Of a DNA stretch of 64,000 bases, positions 57,586 through 64,000 are shown in pieces. The stretch comes from Yersinia aleksiciae (GTDB taxonomy: Bacteria > Pseudomonadota > Gammaproteobacteria > Enterobacterales > Enterobacteriaceae). Numbering within the stretch: position 1 is the first letter of the stretch; each line of letters begins with the position of its first letter. Location: the NCBI RefSeq assembly GCF_001047675.1, contig NZ_CP011975.1:124001-188000 (forward strand). The letters run 5' to 3'. The translations under genes were made by a program, and so were the position numbers. The notes under the pieces were generated by a model, which saw nothing but the letters and a program-made list of their open reading frames with translations, did not search any database and had not been told where the DNA came from.

Positions 57586-57639
57586 TTTGATTACATTTTT
57601 AAATTGTACTCATCTCGTTAGGCGAAAGGCGGAGATATC

Positions 57640-57909
57640 ATGACACCTGAATCGGTAATGGCCCTCGGCGTCGAGGCAATGAAGGTCGCGCTGGCTCTGG
57701 CCGCGCCATTATTACTGGCTGCGCTAATCAGCGGCCTGATTGTCAGCCTGTTGCAGGCCGCAACCCAGATTAACGAAATGACACTGTCATTTATCCCAAA
57801 AATACTGGCGGTATTCGGCACTATGGTGATCGCTGGCCCGTGGATGCTGAGCTTGATACTGGACTATATGCGTAACTTGTTTACCAGCCTGCCCACGTTG
57901 ATCGGCTAG
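57640..57909 (+). CDS. fliQ: Flagellar export gate protein FliQ
   Basis: 89 residues with two TM helices ([27 protein letters not shown] and [23 protein letters not shown]), typical FliQ. It has an AAGGCGGAG ribosome site of its own. It follows an ERIC element placed between fliP and fliQ. Confidence 0.95.
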   Translation: MTPESVMALGVEAMKVALALAAPLLLAALISGLIVSLLQAATQINEMTLSFIPKILAVFGTMVIAGPWMLSLILDYMRNLFTSLPTLIG

Positions 57910-57926
57910 GCCGGGTTCTCAAAAAT

Positions 57927-58712
57927 ATGCTCTCCCTTGATACCACCCAACTCGCCGCCTTAGTCAGCCACTACTTCTGGCCATTAATTCGCGTACTGGC
58001 GCTGATCACCACCGCGCCAGTGTTAAGCGAGAAGCAGATCAATCGCAAAGTCAAAGTGGGTCTGGCGGTATTAATTACCTTTTTGATTGCCCCTGCGCTA
58101 CCGCCGGTCAATATTCCCTTAGCCTCCAGTGGTGCGGTTTGGGTCGCAGCCCAACAAATCCTGATTGGTGTGACGATCGGTTTGACCATGCAATTCGCTT
58201 TTGCCGCCATTCGACTGGCCGGTGAAGTCATTGGTTTGCAGATGGGGCTGTCATTCGCCACCTTCTTTGACCCGTCCGGCGGGCCAAATACCTCAGTATT
58301 ATCCCGCCTGCTTAACTTGCTGGCGATGCTGCTATTTCTCACCTTTAATGGCCATTTATGGCTAATCTCGCTGCTAGCCGACAGTTTCCATACCCTGCCT
58401 ATTCAGTTTGAGCCGTTGAATGGCAGCGGTTTTATGACCTTGGCGCAGACCGGTTCATTAATCTTTATGAATGGCCTGATGCTGGCCTTGCCGCTGATTA
58501 CCCTGCTGTTAACCCTGAACTTAGCCTTAGGGATGCTGAACCGCATGACGCCACAACTTTCCGTGTTCGTGATCGGTTTCCCGCTGACCTTGACGGTGGG
58601 TATTTTGGCGTTGGGATTAGTCATGCCGCTGCTGGCCCCCTTTGCTGAGCACCTGTTTAGCGAGTTCTTTGACCGTCTGGCTGCCGTGTTGGGTGGAATG
58701 GCGAGCGGATAA
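57927..58712 (+). CDS. fliR: Flagellar export gate protein FliR
   Basis: 261 residues, six TM helices, a member of the export gate with FliP and FliQ. Signatures: [36 protein letters not shown] and [19 protein letters not shown]. Begins 17 bases after fliQ and ends the fliL operon. Convergent with flgL. Confidence 0.96.
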   Translation: MLSLDTTQLAALVSHYFWPLIRVLALITTAPVLSEKQINRKVKVGLAVLITFLIAPALPPVNIPLASSGAVWVAAQQILIGVTIGLTMQFAFAAIRLAGEVIGLQMGLSFATFFDPSGGPNTSVLSRLLNLLAMLLFLTFNGHLWLISLLADSFHTLPIQFEPLNGSGFMTLAQTGSLIFMNGLMLALPLITLLLTLNLALGMLNRMTPQLSVFVIGFPLTLTVGILALGLVMPLLAPFAEHLFSEFFDRLAAVLGGMASG

Positions 58713-58726
58713 CCTTTGGGGAGAGC

Positions 58727-58749
58727 ACCTGTGGGCCGAGCCCACAGGT
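58727..58749. terminator. Hairpin between fliR and flgL
   Basis: ACCTGTGGG (58727-58735) pairs with CCCACAGGT (58741-58749) across a 5-base loop; no strong U-tract. Placed between convergent genes. Confidence 0.6.
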
Positions 58750-58759
58750 TAAAGTAGGA

Positions 58760-59740
58760 TTACTTATTCAACTGGAACAGAGACATGCCCTGCATATTGG
58801 TAAAGGTGGTGTAAGACGCTTGCAATGCCGCCTGCTGCATGACGTAAGCGGAGGCGGCTGCGGTATAATCCACATCCACTAAGTCAGTCAGCCGCTGCTT
58901 ATTACTCAAGGTGCGATCACTGCCCAAGCTATCCAGGCTATCTAACTCTTGCAGTTGAGTACCGACTTCAGACTGAACCGACAACACATTATTCAATGAG
59001 TTGGCCATGCCACGGATCCCTTGATCCATCTCAGCGTCTGCCTGCTCTTTTACCGCATCGGTGGCCCCTGAAAGTGGCGTCTTCAGCGATTTTAAAACCG
59101 TATCGATGGTATTAAAGATATTGGCTTCAGAGGCGACCGGATTACCCGCAGCATCATCAGGTTCAGGTTTTGCATTACTGGTCAGCGCCATAAAAACACT
59201 GGATCCAGTGTGCCCGATGGTCATCGAACGGTTGGCATCCACTTTTTGCTCGATGGCAACATCCCCACCCTGATAGGTCACCTCACCGGTGGCACTGACC
59301 ACAAAGGGCGGTTGATCACTTTTAAACGCGGCAAAAGTGTAACGACCACTGCCGTTCGTCGAGTTGGCCTGATTGACCAACTGATCTTTTAAGCCCTGCA
59401 ACTGAGTGGCGTAAGAGGCCCGATCATCGTCACTCAGCACGTCAGACTTAGCACTGATAATGACGCTTTGGATCGACTGAATGGTGCTGGTCACCTGCGC
59501 CAGTGTTGTGGTTTCTTGTGACAACTCATTACGGGCAAAGCTACGTGCCAACGTATATTGGTTATTTTCCGATTGAGATTGCGACACCATCACCGCTTGT
59601 GACGCAGCCATAGGATCATCAGAGGGGTTAACCACGCGCTTACCGCTGGAAAGCTGCTGGCCCGACTGCATCCAAAGGGATTGAGCATTGGTCACGCCCT
59701 GCATAGTTTGCTGATAGATCATGTTAGTACTTAAGCGCAC
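58760..59740 (-). CDS. flgL: Hook-filament junction protein FlgL
   Basis: 326 residues. Secreted junction protein (HAP3). Flagellin-like N-terminus MRLSTNMIYQQTMQGVTNAQSLWMQSGQQLSSGKRVVNPSDDP and C-terminal YVMQQAALQASYTTFTNMQGMSLFQLN match FlgL. It follows flgK by 112 bases and is read from the flgK promoter. Confidence 0.95.
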   Translation of the reverse strand: MRLSTNMIYQQTMQGVTNAQSLWMQSGQQLSSGKRVVNPSDDPMAASQAVMVSQSQSENNQYTLARSFARNELSQETTTLAQVTSTIQSIQSVIISAKSDVLSDDDRASYATQLQGLKDQLVNQANSTNGSGRYTFAAFKSDQPPFVVSATGEVTYQGGDVAIEQKVDANRSMTIGHTGSSVFMALTSNAKPEPDDAAGNPVASEANIFNTIDTVLKSLKTPLSGATDAVKEQADAEMDQGIRGMANSLNNVLSVQSEVGTQLQELDSLDSLGSDRTLSNKQRLTDLVDVDYTAAASAYVMQQAALQASYTTFTNMQGMSLFQLNK

Positions 59741-59852
59741 AATGTCGGTTCCTTTTAGTAACAGTTCAGCCAGTTAAGGGTCTCAACGAACAAACTGGCT
59801 AAACGCAAAATAAGATAAGTCGCGGCAGCGAAGGCGTGCCGCAGACAAGGCG

Positions 59853-61517
59853 TTAACGTATATCCAATAGCGCATTAAACAGCGTCGAGGCCGTTTGAAT
59901 CACTTGCGCATTCGCCAAATAATATTGTTGGAAACGCTGTAGATCACCGTACTCTTCATCCAGATTCACGCCGGAAATAGACTGCTGTTCGGCGGTCAAC
60001 TGGGTCACAATATTGGCTTGCGCCGTACTGTTGGTTTTTGCGGTACTGGTCTGGTTACCGACATTACTGACTAATCCGGCGTATGCGCCCGAGAGGGTGG
60101 CTTTACCTTCCACCAGTTTCTTGGTTTGCAGGTCCAGTAAAGCTTTGGCGTTAACGTTGTCACTCTCACCACCATCCGCCGTACCGGCAGCGGCAATTTT
60201 GCTGGAGTCGGTAATATCAACCTGTAGGTTAGCCGCCACATTCGAGACGGTTTTCACCAAGAACTTATCTTTGGCTTGCGCGCCACCGGTGCCGTTATCA
60301 ATGCTGACGGAGAGACCGTCGAAGCTCAAACCAGTGGTATCGCCACTGCCATCGAGCACCGGATTGGCTGGCACTTTGGTGTTATCCGACAGTCGGGTCA
60401 CCTGCCAATTGGTACCATCAAATTCCACGCTGTAGTCGCTGGCTTTGACTTTCGAGGTATCGGCATAGCTCACCGTCAGGCTGGCATCACCCTGATTTTT
60501 CGCATTTTTCAGCACATTGGGCTGAGCAAAGCTGAAGAAGTCTTCACCTGGATCGCCATTGATATCAAACCCAGCTTTATGCTGTGTGTTAAAGCTATCC
60601 GCCATCGTCAGGGCCAGTTGGCCTAATTGATTGCGCGCGCTATCCAGTGCTTCACTGCGGAATTTCAGGGTGCCGCCGAGGCTACCTGTGGTCAGGCGGC
60701 TTTCATCCACTTCGATCACATCACCGCTACCATATTTGTAACCAATGGCAAGCCGAGTGGCATCACTGCTGGATGGGATGGCTTCAACTTTGTAAGAACT
60801 GGAGCCTTGTACCAATGGCAAGCCGCTGGCAAAAGCGACGTTATAGGCATCACCATCTTGTTGAGTGACGGTCACGCCCACAATCTGGTTCAGCTCAGTC
60901 ACCAGTTGGTCGCGCTGATCAAGCAAGGCGTTGGGTTCGCTGGCACTGCTCCCGCGCAGGCGAGTAATCTGATCATTTAACTTAGCGATTTGCTCGGCAT
61001 AGTTATTAATTTTGGTCACGCTTTCGGTGATCTTTTGGTTGACGCCTGTATCCATGTCACGCAGATATTTATCCGCATTCTGGAACTGGTTAACCAGCCC
61101 TTCTGCCTTGCCCAAGACCGTTTTACGCGCAGCGTCATCGCTCGCGTTGCTCACCAAATTTTGCAGGTTACTAAAGAAGTCCTGCATGGTGACCGAGAGG
61201 TTATTGGAGGAGTTGGACAGCAAGTTATCGATTTGCGAAATTTGCTGATAATAGGTAGTCAAGCCGCTGCTTTGCGTCTGTGAAGTGCGTAATTGGTTGG
61301 TAATAAAGGAGTTATATTCGCGGTTCACACCGGTCACTGTCACGCCATTACCAATAAAGCCTGCGGGGCTTAATGTTCCACCGTTTTGCGCAAAGATGGC
61401 GTTCTGGCGGTTATAGCCAGCCACCTGGAAATTACTGATATTATTGCCGACGGTGCTCAGGGCATATTGCGCTGCGCTCAGACCACTCATCGCAGTATTC
61501 ATTAAACTATTGGACAT
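59853..61517 (-). CDS. flgK: Hook-filament junction protein FlgK
   Basis: 554 residues (E. coli 547). HAP1, secreted before FlgL and FliD. The N-terminus MSNSLMNTAMSGLSAAQYALSTVGNNISNFQVAGYNRQ and C-terminus LQRFQQYYLANAQVIQTASTLFNALLDIR match the family. Expressed from its own sigma-28 promoter. Confidence 0.96.
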   Translation of the reverse strand: MSNSLMNTAMSGLSAAQYALSTVGNNISNFQVAGYNRQNAIFAQNGGTLSPAGFIGNGVTVTGVNREYNSFITNQLRTSQTQSSGLTTYYQQISQIDNLLSNSSNNLSVTMQDFFSNLQNLVSNASDDAARKTVLGKAEGLVNQFQNADKYLRDMDTGVNQKITESVTKINNYAEQIAKLNDQITRLRGSSASEPNALLDQRDQLVTELNQIVGVTVTQQDGDAYNVAFASGLPLVQGSSSYKVEAIPSSSDATRLAIGYKYGSGDVIEVDESRLTTGSLGGTLKFRSEALDSARNQLGQLALTMADSFNTQHKAGFDINGDPGEDFFSFAQPNVLKNAKNQGDASLTVSYADTSKVKASDYSVEFDGTNWQVTRLSDNTKVPANPVLDGSGDTTGLSFDGLSVSIDNGTGGAQAKDKFLVKTVSNVAANLQVDITDSSKIAAAGTADGGESDNVNAKALLDLQTKKLVEGKATLSGAYAGLVSNVGNQTSTAKTNSTAQANIVTQLTAEQQSISGVNLDEEYGDLQRFQQYYLANAQVIQTASTLFNALLDIR

Positions 61518-61619
61518 GAAGAGATCCTTTTACAGCAGGCAATTAACATCATGCACCTGCATTTATTCATATTGGGATACTGCCTGAGGAGACCTAAGCC
61601 CCCGCACAGCCTGTAATGA

Positions 61620-61646
61620 TTATCGGCCCGACATTGAAAAACTTGA
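61620..61646 (-). promoter_or_regulatory. Sigma-28 promoter of flgKL
   Basis: On the minus strand TCAAGTTT, eleven bases, GCCGATAA; the -35 matches 7/8 and the -10 matches 8/8. It lies about 100 bases upstream of the flgK start. Confidence 0.92.
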
Positions 61647-61724
61647 GTAAAAATATGGGGGTTATTACCAGTCAATCCAATGAGTCAAGACGTGCACCGT
61701 TACGGTGAGAATAGCCAGTTGATA

Positions 61725-61854
61725 TTTATCCAATAGGCGTTATTGTCGCAGGCAGCTTGGGTGCGGTCAGCGCACAGGCAACGGAGCGTACACGTAGTAC
61801 GTGACGACGCCGAGCACTGCCCAATCCCAAAATGACCCATAAAATAGCCTATTT
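61725..61854. repeat. Palindromic intergenic repeat candidate between flgJ and flgK
   Basis: GC-rich sequence unlike the flanks, bounded by related inverted ends (AATAGGC near 61732 and GCCTATT near 61847-61853), with a perfect internal palindrome CACGTAGTACGTG at 61791-61803. It abuts the flgJ stop codon. The shape suggests a MITE-like dispersed element, but copies elsewhere cannot be checked here. Confidence 0.45.
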
Positions 61855-62817
61855 TTAGAAGAGCTGGCTTAGGTCGCTGCTATAGGCTTTCACCGCCTGC
61901 TCACCGGCACTCTTCATCTGCTGAATCACGCTCACCAACTTTTGGGCATATTGCGGGTCAGTGGCGTAACCGGCTTGTTGCAGTGCATGTGCGCCCTGTT
62001 CAGGGCTTTGTGCGGCGGCAACATGGGCGTAGCGTGGATTTTGGGTCAGCAATTTAACGTAGTCACTGACCGCCTCGACATAAGAACCATAGACCCGGAA
62101 GCGGGCCTTGGTCTTCGTCGCCACACCCTGATCATATTCGGTGGTGGTAATTTCACTGACCGGTCCATCCCAGTTGCTGCCCGCTTTAATACCAAAGACG
62201 TTGTAGCTGGTTTTGCCGTCTGCGGTGGGGATCTCACGTTGACCCCAGCCGGACTCCAGCGCAGCCTGCGCCATAATCAGTTGATGAGGGATGCCACTCT
62301 GCTGACTGGCAATTTGTGCCGGAATCGACATCCGCGCCACAAAGTTACCGGGGCCTTGTGGCAGTGACGCGACATTGTTGGTCGGTACTGTCGGCATGGC
62401 CCGACGCACCATTTGAGCCAATGCCTGAGCCGGTAACGTCTGCAAGACTTCATCATCCAGCAACATCGGCGTGGTACCCGCGGTTTCACTTGGCGAGGTG
62501 GAGCCTGACAGCTGCTTCACCATCATGTCGGCCAGACCTAACCCCTTGACCGACATTTGTTGAGCAATCTGCTGGTCATACATCGAAGTATAGAGCCGGG
62601 TTTGATCACTGTTCATCACGCCATCTTGCGGCAAGGCCGAACGCATGCTTTTCAGCATCATCTGCACAAACATCCCCTCCACCTGCTGGGCCACCTTTTT
62701 CAGGTTCCCCTCGGGGTCTCTTGCCGCGTCACGTTTTAGCGCACTCAGTGATTGGGTATCATAGGCCGCCCCTAACATTTCATTGGTTGTACCGGACATT
62801 GCCATCAGATCGCTCAT
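61855..62817 (-). CDS. flgJ: Peptidoglycan hydrolase FlgJ
   Basis: 320 residues (E. coli 313). The N-terminal half is the rod-capping scaffold (KVAQQVEGMFVQMMLKSMRSALPQDG), the C-terminal half a glucosaminidase (SQQSGIPHQLIMAQAALESGWGQRE, with the catalytic Glu, and YNVFGIKAGSNW) that bores the peptidoglycan. Last gene of the flgBCDEFGHIJ order; begins at the stop of flgI. Confidence 0.95.
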   Translation of the reverse strand: MSDLMAMSGTTNEMLGAAYDTQSLSALKRDAARDPEGNLKKVAQQVEGMFVQMMLKSMRSALPQDGVMNSDQTRLYTSMYDQQIAQQMSVKGLGLADMMVKQLSGSTSPSETAGTTPMLLDDEVLQTLPAQALAQMVRRAMPTVPTNNVASLPQGPGNFVARMSIPAQIASQQSGIPHQLIMAQAALESGWGQREIPTADGKTSYNVFGIKAGSNWDGPVSEITTTEYDQGVATKTKARFRVYGSYVEAVSDYVKLLTQNPRYAHVAAAQSPEQGAHALQQAGYATDPQYAQKLVSVIQQMKSAGEQAVKAYSSDLSQLF

Positions 62818-63926
62818 CAGATAATCTCCAATTTAGCCCGTAGGCAGCCGGCACTTTGCATCGCTTGCAAGATAGACATCAAATCGATCGGTGTGGCCCC
62901 CAGCGAGTTCAACGCACGAACCACATTGTTCAGATTCGGGCTAGCATTGACTCGCTGCAACACGCCACCTTGCTGCTGAACAGAGATCTGGGTGTTCGGT
63001 GTCACCACCGTCTGACCGCCGCCGAAAGGCGTATCCGGCTGGCTGACAGTATTTTGCTTATCGACCACCACCGACAGATTCCCTTGCGCCACCGCACAGG
63101 AGTCCAGCACCACATTGCGGTTCATCACCACCGAACCGGTACGGGAGTTGATAATCACCTTGGCATCACCGGCATCGACATTCACCGGTATATTCTGGAT
63201 ATCGGCCAGGAAACGGACCTGCGAACTGTTACCGCGTGGCACCAAAACCTGAATGGTGCGCGCATCAATCGCGGTCGCCGAACCAAAGCCGCGTTGGCGG
63301 TTAATAGCGTCACTGACTTGCTGTGCCAGGGTGAAATCTTCGGTATTCAATTGAAGATTAATCACGCCATCGGAGCCAAAGGTGGTTGGCAGTTCACGTT
63401 CAATCGTGGCCCCCCCGCTGATGCGGCCGCCGGTCAATTGGTTAACTTGCACGCTGCTGCCACCGGATGAGGCCCCTGCGCCGCCCACCAGCACGTTACC
63501 CTGTGCCAAGGCGTAAACCTGATTATCCACCCCTTTCAGTGGGGTCATCAGCAGTGTGCCGCCACGAATACTTTTGGCGTTCCCCATGGAGGAGACCACC
63601 ACATCAATGGTCTGTCCGGCGCGGGAAAATGCCGGTAACTTAGCCGTGACCATCACCGCAGCTACGTTTTTGAGCTGCATGTTGGTGCCCGGCGGTACGG
63701 TAATCCCCAGTTGCGACAACATGTTACTCAGGCTTTGCGTGGTAAACGGCGTCTGCATGGTCTGGTCACCGGAGCCATCCAGCCCCACCACCAGGCCATA
63801 ACCGATCAACGCGTTATCACGCACTCCCTGAACGGTCACCAAATCGCGGATACGCTCTGCTTGCGCGGGCATCCACACTAGCGAGAACAGCGTAATAATA
63901 AGTGTGACAAGTGACTGTTTACGCAT
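62817..63926 (-). CDS. flgI: Flagellar P-ring protein FlgI
   Basis: 369 residues (E. coli 365). A Sec signal peptide ([18 protein letters not shown]) is followed by [29 protein letters not shown], which is diagnostic of FlgI. It forms the periplasmic P ring in the peptidoglycan layer. Overlaps flgJ by one base; flgH lies immediately upstream. Confidence 0.96.
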   Translation of the reverse strand: MRKQSLVTLIITLFSLVWMPAQAERIRDLVTVQGVRDNALIGYGLVVGLDGSGDQTMQTPFTTQSLSNMLSQLGITVPPGTNMQLKNVAAVMVTAKLPAFSRAGQTIDVVVSSMGNAKSIRGGTLLMTPLKGVDNQVYALAQGNVLVGGAGASSGGSSVQVNQLTGGRISGGATIERELPTTFGSDGVINLQLNTEDFTLAQQVSDAINRQRGFGSATAIDARTIQVLVPRGNSSQVRFLADIQNIPVNVDAGDAKVIINSRTGSVVMNRNVVLDSCAVAQGNLSVVVDKQNTVSQPDTPFGGGQTVVTPNTQISVQQQGGVLQRVNASPNLNNVVRALNSLGATPIDLMSILQAMQSAGCLRAKLEII

Positions 63927-63937
63927 CTTAGGGCCTC

Positions 63938-64000
63938 TTAGTACGGCGAGATATTAAGGAAGAACCGCTGCAACCAGCCCATGGTTTGCGCTTCATTGAT
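63938..64000 (-). CDS. flgH: Flagellar L-ring protein FlgH, C-terminal end
   Basis: The last 20 codons and the stop codon of flg[21 protein letters not shown]. This ending closely matches E. coli FlgH ([20 protein letters not shown]). The rest lies beyond the window. It is 11 bases upstream of flgI, as expected for the flg operon. Confidence 0.93.
   Translation of the reverse strand: MNEAQTMGWLQRFFLNISPY

Overview
The window reads as a chromosomal segment of an enterobacterium, most likely a Yersinia other than Y. pestis. The proteins are close in length and motif to their E. coli counterparts (CycA, RutA-G, PutA/PutP, EfeUOB, Fli/Flg). An ERIC element lies in the flagellar region and a YadA-type membrane anchor occurs in a small surface protein. 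The genus call is an inference from content and not a database result. Nearly all genes look intact. The only clear wreck is an integrase fragment beside a tRNA-Lys gene.

Layout. 1-5.8 kb: end of an unknown membrane protein gene, a methyl-accepting chemotaxis protein with a candidate sigma-28 promoter, cytoplasmic alpha-amylase, a small cupin, a membrane protein and a methyltransferase, with two long perfect hairpins between convergent genes. 5.8-7.1 kb: AT-rich gap with a 27-residue hydrophobic ORF, the integrase remnant and tRNA-Lys(CTT). 7.1-15.6 kb: cycA behind a (CAGA)n tract, then rutR divergent from a complete rutABCDEFG pyrimidine-degradation operon with a readable RutR operator and sigma-54 promoter. 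15.7-20 kb: accessory stretch with a small HTH regulator divergent from a short headless trimeric autotransporter, a lipoprotein, nanM, and an HTH-2TM regulator behind a 24-bp palindrome. 20-30.4 kb: wrbA, the Fur-boxed efeUOB iron importer, and divergent putP/putA with PutA-type operators. 30.7-31.4 kb: a TumE/TumA-like toxin-antitoxin pair. 31.5-34.8 kb: cystine ABC transporter tcyJLN with dcyD.

34.8-64 kb is a large flagellar block: fliZ, fliA, flagellin methylase fliB and fliC on the minus strand; fliDST on the plus strand; an AraC-type regulator, a sensor HD-GYP protein and a DNA glycosylase as insertions; then fliE divergent from fliFGHIJK and fliLMNOPQR, and convergent flgL, flgK, flgJ, flgI and the end of flgH. 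Good sigma-28 promoters precede fliC, fliD and flgK. An ERIC element splits fliP from fliQ.

How the parts work together: the Fli/Flg genes build basal body, export gate, hook junction and filament; FliA and FliZ time late expression; FliB probably methylates flagellin; the chemoreceptor and HD-GYP protein plausibly couple stimuli and c-di-GMP to motility. The rut, put, cycA and tcy/dcyD units are nitrogen- and sulfur-scavenging functions. No large undescribed system is evident. The most novel-looking parts are the 15.7-17.8 kb regulator/autotransporter/lipoprotein cluster with its palindromes and CRP site, the 24-bp palindrome before the HTH-2TM gene, the repeats in the rut and cycA 5' regions, and the enlarged HD-GYP domain.
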